In this document: in pieces, positions 18,147-27,164 of the stretch
Layout: every line of letters begins with the position of its first letter
Numbering within the stretch: position 1 is the stretch's first letter
Assembly: GCA_038322995.1 (NCBI GenBank)
Contig: JBBQGM010000007.1
Coordinates: forward strand, 1-64,000
DNA length: 64,000 bases
Direction: 5' to 3'
DNA from: QHXQ01 sp038322995
GTDB taxonomy: Bacteria; Acidobacteriota; Blastocatellia; Pyrinomonadales; Pyrinomonadaceae
Notes under the pieces: model-generated
Database searches by the model: none
The model's input: only the letters and a program-made list of their open reading frames with translations
Told to the model about the DNA's origin: nothing
Position numbers and translations under genes: made by a program

Positions 18147-21100
18147 ATGCGCCGTAGCTGGCTCGTCCTGCTACTCTGTCTCGTAGTGTGTCTGGCCTGC
18201 GCCGTCCGCTTCGTCGCCGCTGACGACAACACAGTCCGCATCAACGAAGCCGCCACGCAAATTCTCTTCGGCGGCGCGCAGACGAACGTCACGCTCGCGC
18301 TGGCGAACGACACAGGCCAGGCCATAGACGTGCAACTGCGGCTTGAACTGCTCGATCCGCACGATGCCGTGCGCGTCCGGGCCACGCGCGCGGCCCAACT
18401 CAAATCCGGCGCGAATCATGTGACGGTCGCATTCATGCCGGCGCTGCTGGCCACGCTCAACGACAGTGAGCGCAAGCTGATCATGTGGTATCGCCTGCGC
18501 TATAGCATCACGGCCGACGCCGGCCCGGCCGCACCGCCGGTGCTGGCGGCCGGCGTCATCTCGCTTAATCAACTCGACACGCCCGACCTGTTCGAGCTAC
18601 ACGTCGCCGCGCCGCAGTTCACGCGCGAGGGGCAGACCATCCGCGCCCGCGCCCGCGCCACGCATCCGCTCACGGGCCGCGCCGCGCCCGGCGTCAAGGT
18701 CGCGGGCGCATTTACGTTCGACAGCCCCGATGGCGACGACGTGGTATTGAAAGCTGCGGGCACAACTGACGCGGACGGTTATGCCGCGCTCGACTTTGCG
18801 TTGCCGGCCACGATTGCCGACGATGAAGGCGAACTCAACATCACGGCGCGGCGCGGCGACTTTGAGCAAGCGGCCGAACAAGACATACAGTTCGATCATC
18901 ACGCGCAAATCTTGATCAGCACCGACAAGCCGCTCTATCAACCGGGGCAGACCCTGCACATGCGCACGCTTATCTTCACCCCGACGAAGCATGCGCTCGC
19001 CGCTGCTGAAGCCCTGCTGACCATCAGCGACCCGGAGAACACGACCGTCTTTCGCGCGCCGCTCAAAACATCGCGCTTCGGCGTCGCCAGCATCGACTGG
19101 CCCGTGCCGGAGAACACGCGCCTCGGCGACTATCGCCTCAACGTGAAGCTCGAAGAGGGCCGCTACGAAGATACCGAGAATGAAGCAACCATCCGCATCA
19201 GTCGCTACGACCTGCCGAACTTCGCCGTCAGCGTCAAACCCGACCGACCTTATTACTTGCCGGGCCAAGTCACGGCAGCGGTCGCAGTGCGCGCCGATTA
19301 TTTATTTGGCGAGCCGGTCACGCGCGGGCATGTGCGCGTCGTGCGCGAGACCGAGCGCAAGTGGAACTATCGCGAGCAGAAGTGGGACATTGATGAAGAC
19401 GATAAATATGAAGGCGAGACGGATGCCGCCGGTCGCTTCGTCGCGCACGTCAACCTGCAAGCGGCGCACGAAGATTTCGCGGCCGCAAATTATTCGCGCT
19501 TCCGCGACCTCTCATACGCCGCTTACTTCACCGACCCGACCACCAACCGCACAGAGCAACGCCGCTTCGATCTGCGCCTGACGCACGACGCTATTCATGT
19601 CTATTTGATCGAAGGGCGGGCGCGGCCGGCCAAGGGGCTGCCCGTCGAGTTTTACGTCTCAACCTCTTACGCCGACGGCTTGCCCGCCGAGTGCGCCGTC
19701 ACAATCAGCGGGCCGCTGCTGGAAGCCGAGCCACAAAGCATGCCCATACTTGCGCCGCATGCGCCCACGCTGATGGTTGTCCGCACGAACAAGTACGGCG
19801 TAGCGAAAGTCGCGGGCCTCAGGCCGCCATGGCCTGAGGCCGAGGGGGCGGATAACATCACGCTGCAAGTTAGCGCCCGCGACGACAAAGGCCAGACGGG
19901 ACGGCAGCGCGCCGAATTTTATTCCACCGTCGCGCCGGTTATCCGCGTCGCCACGCACAAGACGCTCTACCGGCCGGGCGAGCCAATCCAGGTCGAGATC
20001 ACGGCCAACCGGCCGGAGTTGAAGTTAGTTATTGACGTGGCCCGTGACTTCAATTTGCTACGCTCCGAGTTCGTCCAACTGCACAACGGGCGCGCGACCT
20101 TGACGCTGCCCGCCACGCCTGAATTTCACGACGAGATCACTGTCGCGGCATACACGTTCGCTCGTATGGGCGCTGACGGCGATGATTACGCGGCCGGTTC
20201 GCGCACGGTGCTTTTCCCGCGCAACCACGATCTGCAACTCGATCTGCGGTTGAGCAAAGATACATATCAACCGGGCGCGACGGCGCACGCCGACCTGCGC
20301 GTGCGCGATGGCGCGGGGCACGCGGCCGAGAGCGCGCTGGGCATCGTCGTCTTCGACAAAGCAGTCGCGGAGCGCGCCCGCACCGATGGCGAGTTCGGCA
20401 CAAACGGTTTCTATAATCTCTATCGCTACTGGCACGGTACGGACGCGCTCGCCGGCTTCACACGCGGCGATCTTAACCGCCTTGATCTCGCGCAACCATG
20501 GCCCGCCGGGCTTGATCTTGTCGCCGAGATAATGCTGCGCAACGAAGGGCTCACGCCGCAACTCGTCGGCGGTCTCGATCTCGCCGCGGACGAAAGTTCG
20601 GTCTTCAATCAACTTATCGGCGCGCAACTCGCCGCGCTGCGGCAGATACTCCAGGGGCAATACGCCACCCAAATGCTCTATCCGGCCGACGAGATGGCCA
20701 TCCGCCGATTATTGTTTACGGCGGGTGTCAACTTCGATGCCTTGCGTGATCCGTGGGGCACGTCCTTCCGCCTCCGCTGCTCGGTGGCGCGCGAGAACGA
20801 CGTGCTAGCAGTTGTCAGCGCAGGCGCGGACAAACGTTTCGACACGCCTGATGATTTTGTCGCCACGACGTTCACGCGCCCCTACTTCCGCTTCACCGGC
20901 GAAGAGCTGGATCGCGCCGTCGCCCGCTACCACGCGCGCACCGGCGCTTATGTCCGCGACGCCGCGACGCTCAAACGCGAATTGGCGCGTGAAGGCATAG
21001 ACCTCGATATGCTGCGCGATCCGTGGGGACAGGCTTATCAGTTGCACTTTGACGTGGCCGGCACGAAATACCTCGTCGTCGTGGCGAGCAGCGGCCCCGA

Positions 21101-24100
21101 TGGCAAGTTTGAGCCGGCCGACGATCCGCGCGCCGACGATTTCCGTCTCTGGACGGCGCAGATCGATTACAGCCCAGACCTGCGCGCCCAACTCGACGAC
21201 GCGCTCACACGCCACTTCGCGGCCACCGCACGCTTCCCGCAAGCTCGGGCGGAGTTCGACGCGGCCATGGCCCGCGCCGGTCTCACAGCGAACGCGCTGC
21301 ACGATCCGTGGGGTCAGCCTTACTACGTCACGTTCCGGCAAAGCGCACGTTACGCTGACCGCGCCGTCGTCCTGACTTACGCGCAATATGGCCAGCAACC
21401 GAAAGAGCGCACGGAGATCACGCCCGTTACGCAGACCGTCAACTACATAGACCTACGCAGCGCCGGCCCTGACGGTAAGGAAGGCACGGCGGACGATTTC
21501 GAGGTGACGACCATCTTCCGCATCAGCACCGAGCAAATGGCGCAGAACAAAATGCCCAAGCTCGCCGCCACCGCCGTGCAACTCACTAACGGCAGCGGCG
21601 CGCTCAGCGGCACGATCACCGATCCGAACGGCGCGGTCATTCCCGGCGCACACGTAGAAGCGACGAACAAGTACAGCGGCCAAGTCTTCAACGCAACGGG
21701 CAGCGACGACGGCACATATCTTGTGCGGGAGCTGCCGGCCGGTCTCTACTCAGTCGCCGTTTTAGCGCCGGGTTTTAAGAATATGATCATTACGGAAGTG
21801 CCGGTGGGGCTATCGAACCTCACCCAACTCAACGTCATGCTCGCAGTCGGCTCGGTAAGCGAAATGGTCGAAGTGAGCGGAGGCAGCGCGGAGCTAATGC
21901 AGACGATGACATCGCAGTCGTCAGTGACGCGCCAGATCGTGGACTTGCCCATCAGTGGTCGGAAGTTACAGGACTTCGCGCTCTTGAGTCCGGGCATAAC
22001 TGTTGTGACCAAGTCCGGCGCGACGGCAACGCCGCGCCTGCGCGAATATTTCCCGGAGACGCTCGTCTGGCAACCGGCGCTTGAAACTGATCGCCAGGGC
22101 CGCGCCCAACTCGATTTCAAACTGGCCGACAACATCACGACGTGGCAGTTATCAGTCTTCGGCTCAACCGCCGATGGCGAGATCGGCGCGGTCGAGCGCG
22201 AGGTGCGCGCCTTCCAGCCGTTCTTCGTCGAGCATGATCCGCCACGCATCCTAACCGTGGGCGACGAGATCATGCTGCCCGTCGTGCTGCGCAACTATCT
22301 CGCGCACGCGCAGCAGGTCGCCGTGCAGATGCAGCCCGCCGCTTGGTTCACGCTGCTCACGCCGGCCGAGCAACGCGCGCAAGTCCCTGCGGGCGATGCC
22401 ACGCGCACGTTGTTCGGCTTCCGCACCATCGCGGCCGTGCATGACGGCAAGCAGCGCGTGACCGCCATCGGCGCGGACGCGAGCGACGCGATTGAGCGGC
22501 CGGTCAACGTCCACCCGGACGGCCAAGAGGTCGCGCAAACGAGCGCGCAACTGCTGGGCGCAGAGGGCATGCTCGCGGCGGACTTGCCCGCAAACGCTAT
22601 CCCGCGCTCAGCCCACGCCGAATTAAAACTCTATCCGAATCTGATGACGCACGTGATCGAGAGCGTCGAAGCGCTCCTCGTGCGCCCGCACGGTTGCGCC
22701 GAGCAGACGATCTCTGCAACGTATCCGAGTCTGCTCGTCCTGCGTTATTACAAACACGCGCAAGGCAACGACGCACGCCGGCCGCCCATCGCTGCCAAAG
22801 CGGAAAAATATCTGCGCGCGGGTTACGACCGGCTGCTCTCTTACCGCGCGCCCGATGGCGGCTTCTCTTACTGGGGGCGGGGCGACGCCGACATCGCGCT
22901 CACCGCCTACGCCGTCCGCTTTCTGGAAGACGCGCGCGCGTTGCTGCCCATTGACGAAGCTGCGTTGCAAGCGGCGCGCACGTGGCTCGTCAAGCAACAA
23001 CAACAGGACGGCAGTTGGCCTGCTTATGACTGGGATAAGAAAGGCTCCGGCCCGCGCACGCTCTTGCTCACGGCTTACGTCGCCCGCGTGCTGGCGCGAC
23101 ACGAAGCCGCAGGCCCGAACAACGACAAAGATAAAGCACCGGCCCAAGCAACTGCGGCGGCGCAAACCACCTCGCCCGTGCCAACGGCCACGCCACCGAC
23201 GGCCACCGGCACAGACCCCGCGCGCATCTCGCAACCGCCCGCGTTGCAACGCGCGCTCGACTTTCTCGCGCCGCATATCGACGAGATTGACGAGCCTTAC
23301 TTCATCGCGGCTTACACCATCGCCGCCGTCGATGCCAACGCACCGCCTGCCACTATCAATAAAGCCACTACGCGTCTGCGTGCGCTCGCCAAAGAGGAAG
23401 CGGGCGGCGCTTACTGGGCGCTCGAAACCAACACGCCCTTCTACGGTTGGGGCCTCGCCGGGCGCATAGAGACGACTGCGCTCGTCGTGCAGGCGCTCGA
23501 TAAAGCGCACGCCGATCCTGCGCTAACGGCGCGCGGCGTAAGTTTCTTGCTGCGCAACAAGGATCGTTACGGCGTCTGGCTCTCGACGCAGGCGACCGTC
23601 AACGTGCTCGATGCGCTCGTCGCGCTCTCCCCCGCACGCGGCGCGGGTTCGGCCAACGCAAATGCTGCCGGGCCTGCGTCGCGTGTCGCCAACGAACCGG
23701 CCGAAGTCTTCGTTAATAACCAACGCGCGGGCACGCTGCTCTTGCCCACGGATGCGCGCCTTGATGCGCCGCTCACGCTCGACCTCACACGCTTCCTCGC
23801 GCCGGGGCCGAACCGGATCGAGATCAAACGCGCAAGCACGAGCAAAGCATTCGCGCAGGTGGTGACGACTTACTACGTGCCGTGGGCGCAGGCGACGACT
23901 GAAGCAACGCATCACGCTGCGCCATCAGCCGCGAACACGCTGCGGCTAGCGGTCAACTTCGACAAGGTTAAAGCGCCGACGGGCGCAGCGGTCGCGTGTC
24001 ACGTCGCAGCCGAGCGCATCGGCTTTCACGGTTACGGGATGTTGCTCGCGGAGATCGGGCTGCCGCCGGGCGCGGACGTGGATCGCGCCTCGCTTGAGCG

Positions 24101-24335
24101 CGCGATGCAAGAGTCGGGCTGGGCCTTGAGTAGCTACGACGTGCTGCCGGATCGCCTCGTCGTCTATCTCTGGCCGCACGCGGGCGGCACGCAGTTCACG
24201 TTCACCTTCCGCCCGCGCTACGGCCTCAGCGCACAGACCGCGCCATCCGTGCTGTATGACTACTACAATCCGGAGGCGCGCACCGTCCTTGCGCCGACGA
24301 AATTCAACGTCGACGCGCGCGCGCGGGCTGAGTAA
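18147..24335 (+). CDS. Bacterial alpha-2-macroglobulin with unusual insert before the thioester domain
   Basis: A 2,062-residue exported protein with a signal peptide (L-V-L-L-L-C-L-V-V-C-L-A-C-A). Repeated MG (macroglobulin) domains follow, including an MG2-type Y-Q-P-G-Q-T segment near residue 265. The A2M core begins at Y-F-P-E-T-L-V-W (about residue 1300). The thioester motif is G-C-A-E-Q with Cys1517, and helical terpenoid-cyclase-like repeats follow. Between about residues 865 and 1290, where the protease bait region normally sits, there are three D-P-W-G...G-x-D-x-x-x-x-x-D-D units like the GspG pseudopilin. After them come a carboxypeptidase-regulatory fold (about 1152-1240) and an Oar/TonB-receptor plug-like L-P-I-S-G-R segment (about 1266). 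The start is ATG 18147, with GGAGG upstream. Trapping of foreign proteases in the periplasm is the known family role. Confidence 0.88.
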   Translation: MRRSWLVLLLCLVVCLACAVRFVAADDNTVRINEAATQILFGGAQTNVTLALANDTGQAIDVQLRLELLDPHDAVRVRATRAAQLKSGANHVTVAFMPALLATLNDSERKLIMWYRLRYSITADAGPAAPPVLAAGVISLNQLDTPDLFELHVAAPQFTREGQTIRARARATHPLTGRAAPGVKVAGAFTFDSPDGDDVVLKAAGTTDADGYAALDFALPATIADDEGELNITARRGDFEQAAEQDIQFDHHAQILISTDKPLYQPGQTLHMRTLIFTPTKHALAAAEALLTISDPENTTVFRAPLKTSRFGVASIDWPVPENTRLGDYRLNVKLEEGRYEDTENEATIRISRYDLPNFAVSVKPDRPYYLPGQVTAAVAVRADYLFGEPVTRGHVRVVRETERKWNYREQKWDIDEDDKYEGETDAAGRFVAHVNLQAAHEDFAAANYSRFRDLSYAAYFTDPTTNRTEQRRFDLRLTHDAIHVYLIEGRARPAKGLPVEFYVSTSYADGLPAECAVTISGPLLEAEPQSMPILAPHAPTLMVVRTNKYGVAKVAGLRPPWPEAEGADNITLQVSARDDKGQTGRQRAEFYSTVAPVIRVATHKTLYRPGEPIQVEITANRPELKLVIDVARDFNLLRSEFVQLHNGRATLTLPATPEFHDEITVAAYTFARMGADGDDYAAGSRTVLFPRNHDLQLDLRLSKDTYQPGATAHADLRVRDGAGHAAESALGIVVFDKAVAERARTDGEFGTNGFYNLYRYWHGTDALAGFTRGDLNRLDLAQPWPAGLDLVAEIMLRNEGLTPQLVGGLDLAADESSVFNQLIGAQLAALRQILQGQYATQMLYPADEMAIRRLLFTAGVNFDALRDPWGTSFRLRCSVARENDVLAVVSAGADKRFDTPDDFVATTFTRPYFRFTGEELDRAVARYHARTGAYVRDAATLKRELAREGIDLDMLRDPWGQAYQLHFDVAGTKYLVVVASSGPDGKFEPADDPRADDFRLWTAQIDYSPDLRAQLDDALTRHFAATARFPQARAEFDAAMARAGLTANALHDPWGQPYYVTFRQSARYADRAVVLTYAQYGQQPKERTEITPVTQTVNYIDLRSAGPDGKEGTADDFEVTTIFRISTEQMAQNKMPKLAATAVQLTNGSGALSGTITDPNGAVIPGAHVEATNKYSGQVFNATGSDDGTYLVRELPAGLYSVAVLAPGFKNMIITEVPVGLSNLTQLNVMLAVGSVSEMVEVSGGSAELMQTMTSQSSVTRQIVDLPISGRKLQDFALLSPGITVVTKSGATATPRLREYFPETLVWQPALETDRQGRAQLDFKLADNITTWQLSVFGSTADGEIGAVEREVRAFQPFFVEHDPPRILTVGDEIMLPVVLRNYLAHAQQVAVQMQPAAWFTLLTPAEQRAQVPAGDATRTLFGFRTIAAVHDGKQRVTAIGADASDAIERPVNVHPDGQEVAQTSAQLLGAEGMLAADLPANAIPRSAHAELKLYPNLMTHVIESVEALLVRPHGCAEQTISATYPSLLVLRYYKHAQGNDARRPPIAAKAEKYLRAGYDRLLSYRAPDGGFSYWGRGDADIALTAYAVRFLEDARALLPIDEAALQAARTWLVKQQQQDGSWPAYDWDKKGSGPRTLLLTAYVARVLARHEAAGPNNDKDKAPAQATAAAQTTSPVPTATPPTATGTDPARISQPPALQRALDFLAPHIDEIDEPYFIAAYTIAAVDANAPPATINKATTRLRALAKEEAGGAYWALETNTPFYGWGLAGRIETTALVVQALDKAHADPALTARGVSFLLRNKDRYGVWLSTQATVNVLDALVALSPARGAGSANANAAGPASRVANEPAEVFVNNQRAGTLLLPTDARLDAPLTLDLTRFLAPGPNRIEIKRASTSKAFAQVVTTYYVPWAQATTEATHHAAPSAANTLRLAVNFDKVKAPTGAAVACHVAAERIGFHGYGMLLAEIGLPPGADVDRASLERAMQESGWALSSYDVLPDRLVVYLWPHAGGTQFTFTFRPRYGLSAQTAPSVLYDYYNPEARTVLAPTKFNVDARARAE

Positions 24336-24457
24336 ACGCGAGTAATAAGCTGGTGCGCTTTAAGTTGCCACGCAGCATCCGTTTCAAGCTCATCAACCCG
24401 ATTGGCTCAGACTGATTAACGCTGCTAAGCTAACGCCAACTCGAAAGGAGGTGCTGC

Positions 24458-25486
24458 ATGCGTTTGACCGAGATGGTCGCCTGCGCGGGTTGAGCGGCGA
24501 AACTCGCGCCGAGCGATCTCGCCCACGTGCTGGGCGGCTTGAACATTCCAAAGTCTCCCAATTTGCTCGTCGGTATCGAGACGGCGGACGACGCCGGGGT
24601 GTATCTGCTGCGCGACGACCTCGCGCTCGTGCAGACCGTGGACTTCTTCACGCCCATCGTGGACGACCCTTACGACTACGGTCGCATCGCTGCGCTCAAC
24701 TCGATCAATGACGTGTGGGCCATGGGCGGCACGCCCATCACCGCACTCGCTATCACCTGCTTCCCGAAGAAAGGTCTCGACTTCTCGATCCTCGGCGACA
24801 TCATGCGCGGCGGCTTGGACGTGTTGACCGAGCACGGCGTTGCGCTCCTCGGCGGGCACAGCGTGGACGATCAGCAGATTATGTTCGGCTACGCCGTGAC
24901 CGGCACGATCCACCCGCAACGGATCATCACCAATCGCGCCGCGCAAGTTGGCGACGTAATCATTTTGACGAAACCGATTGGCACCGGCGTCATCTCGACT
25001 GGCATCAAATTCGGCAAGGCCAGTGCGGATGTGATGCGCGCATCGCTCGCCACGATGTTGCTGGCCGGGCGCGCGGCGGCGGCGGCGATGCAGGAGTTCG
25101 GCGCGCATGCCGCGACCGACGTGACCGGCTTCGCGCTGCTCGGTCACGCATGGGAATTGGCGCGGGCCAGCAACGTCACGCTTGAGCTTGAGGCGGCGCG
25201 CGTGCCGCTCATCAGGGGCGCGTTGGAGTTGGCCGCGCAAGGCTTGTTGACGAGCGGCGACAAGACGAACCGGCGCTACGTCGGCGACGATGTGCGCCTA
25301 AGCGAAACGGTCAGCCAACCGCTCGCCGCGCTGCTCTTCGATCCGCAGACGGCCGGCGGACTGTTGATCGCCATCGCGCCGGAGCGCGCCGCTGCATTGC
25401 TCGCGCGGTTGCACGAACGCTACCCGGAGGCAGCCGTCATCGGTCGCGCCAGCGCGCGCGGAACACAGTCTATTGTCGTGCAATAA
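24458..25486 (+). CDS. selD: Selenide, water dikinase (selenophosphate synthetase) with in-frame UGA selenocysteine
   Basis: The enzyme makes selenophosphate from selenide and ATP. Translation from ATG 24458, which has an AAAGGAGG ribosome site, reads M-R-L-T-E-M-V-A-C-A-G, then UGA (24491-24493), then A-A-K-L-A-P. Reading UGA as selenocysteine places Sec12 and Lys15 where the family has its catalytic Cys/Sec and Lys. The rest is a full SelD with D-D-A-G-V (ATP/metal site), L-N-S-I-N-D-V-W-A-M-G-G-T-P and L-L-G-G-H-S. It has 342 residues counting Sec. A caller that treats UGA as stop would begin the gene too late, near 24,527. Confidence 0.92.
24520..24536 (+). promoter_or_regulatory. Candidate bacterial SECIS hairpin of selD
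   Basis: A 6-bp stem CGCCCA/TGGGCG with the 5-base loop CGTGC begins 27 bases after the UGA codon, within the distance window of bacterial SECIS elements that bind SelB. The loop carries a GU. Structure is judged by eye only. Confidence 0.4.
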
Positions 25487-25541
25487 CTGACAGAGTTGAC
25501 AACCGCAGCAAACGTAGACACGAACTAAAGGGAAAACTATC

Positions 25542-26285
25542 GTGCCCCGATTCAATTCAACATTACTCTTCAGATGCTTGTTCAGCGCGTTCGTCGCGCT
25601 CGGCTTGCTCGGCGGCGCGTTCGCGCTACAACACACAAAGCGCCAGGCGGCGACACCCGCGCCACATACGGCCGCGCCGCAAAGCACGCCGGCCGACACA
25701 GACAAACTTGACCGGCCCGTCAGCGAGCCTTACACGGGCGATCTATCGATTTTTGAAGACGCGCAACGCGCGGAGAAGTTGCAGATCGAGCGCGTGATGG
25801 ACTTGTTGCAACTCAAGGAGGGCGCGAGCGTCGCGGACATTGGCGCAGGTTCGGGTTGGTTCACCGTGCGCGCGGCCCGGCGCGTGGGCGATAAGGGCGC
25901 GGTCTATGCCGTGGAGATCAATCAAGACTATCTGAAGCACATCACCGACCGCGCCGCACAGGAGAAGTTGGCGAACATACACACTGTGCTTGGCCACGAG
26001 GACGATCCGTTGCTGCCCGCCGCGAGCGTTGACGCTGTGTTGCTCTTAAAAACTTATCACGAGATCGCGCAGCCCGTCCGCCTGTTGCGCAATCTGCGCT
26101 CGGCGCTACGCGCGGGCGCGCTCATCGGCATCATTGATCGTAACGGCAAAGGCGATGATCACGGACTCAACGCCGCAGTGGTGATTAAAGAGGCCGAGCG
26201 GGCAGGTTATGCCCGTGTCGCGCAGTATGACTTCGTCAAGCCGGACGGAATGGACTACTTTCTCATCTTCCGCGTGCGCACTTGA
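25542..26285 (+). CDS. Exported class I SAM-dependent methyltransferase
   Basis: A 247-residue protein beginning at GTG 25542 with a hydrophobic N terminus (F-S-A-F-V-A-L-G-L-L-G-G-A-F-A), probably a signal peptide or anchor. The methyltransferase core has motif I (V-A-D-I-G-A-G-S-G-W-F-T-V), an acidic end of strand 2 (Y-A-V-E-I-N) and a later D-A-V-L-L-L-K-T-Y-H-E. It is close in style to UbiE-like methyltransferases predicted to be periplasmic. The substrate is unknown. It lies 55 bp after selD. Confidence 0.78.
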   Translation: MPRFNSTLLFRCLFSAFVALGLLGGAFALQHTKRQAATPAPHTAAPQSTPADTDKLDRPVSEPYTGDLSIFEDAQRAEKLQIERVMDLLQLKEGASVADIGAGSGWFTVRAARRVGDKGAVYAVEINQDYLKHITDRAAQEKLANIHTVLGHEDDPLLPAASVDAVLLLKTYHEIAQPVRLLRNLRSALRAGALIGIIDRNGKGDDHGLNAAVVIKEAERAGYARVAQYDFVKPDGMDYFLIFRVRT

Positions 26286-26385
26286 TCAGGTGGAGCGACA
26301 CGGTTTGTCCCTGGCCGCTTCAGCGCCTGCTGGCCCGGACAGGGACAAGTCATGGCACTACAGTCCTAAAGATATTGCCGCGCGT

Positions 26386-26601
26386 TTATAGCCCCGCGTC
26401 TTCCTTCTTTTTCGCCCACATAGATGCTATCTGGTGCGCTTCTGCCAGTGTCAGGTTGTCATAGACATCGGCGTCGTCCTGCACTTCACCGTCCTCCAAC
26501 TCGCACACCTGCCAGTCGGACGCATTCGGATCAGTGCCGGCGCGCCCCGGCGACACACGCACCTCCCACGTCAGATTCACCTCGCGCTCTTGCTCAGCCA
26601 T
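26386..26601 (-). CDS. Small acidic hypothetical protein
   Basis: A 71-residue acidic protein (W-Q-V-C-E-L-E-D-G-E-V-Q-D-D-A-D-V-Y-D-N-L-T) that I do not recognise. AAAGGAA lies 12 bases before the ATG, and the composition looks coding. It is convergent with the methyltransferase gene. Confidence 0.55.
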   Translation of the reverse strand: MAEQEREVNLTWEVRVSPGRAGTDPNASDWQVCELEDGEVQDDADVYDNLTLAEAHQIASMWAKKKEDAGL

Positions 26602-26963
26602 TAAAATAAATTCCTTTCATCCGCCTAAAATGAAATCACCCATAGCCAGCCCGCTGTGCGCAGCCGCGCAACATAACTAACATTGCCGCTTGCCCGCGTG
26701 CAACCCGCACGGTGCGCGCTTGCAGCAGCATCCGCTTGCAGGCAGTTCCACCGGCCAGCGGCGCGGGCGCTTGCAGCGAAAATTGCGGGGGTATAGTTAC
26801 GACCGGGACGCTGTGCGTGCGTCGGTTCGGCCTATTTTCCGCCCGCGCGCGGGCATACGTTTCCGCCCTGCGGGACATCAAAACGCGTGTCCGATGTGGC
26901 CGAGTACGTGCATTTGACAGTCATTGAAAGGGTGCGTTAACGTGGACGGCGATTCAAGCATGC
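26602..26963. other. Gene-free stretch before tRNA-Glu
   Basis: The stretch is GC-rich with no convincing open frame. It should hold the tRNA promoter, but no clear element stands out. A CCCGCGCGCGGGC palindrome at about 26,841-26,853 is the only structure seen. Confidence 0.3.
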
Positions 26964-27039
<76 letters not shown>

Positions 27040-27164
27040 ACCATTATGCCGCGCCGCCGCTCGCCGGCTTAAGAGATCGTAAGAGAGAGGCCGCCGCGCT
27101 CAGGCAGTTCGTTGCAGCGCTGTCGGCCTCTATGTTTTTTTTTCGACTGGTAGGAAAGCACATC

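Noticed and set aside
24425..25240. Minus-strand open frame opposite selD
   Set aside because: SelD motifs on the plus strand are complete; the antisense frame has no recognisable features.
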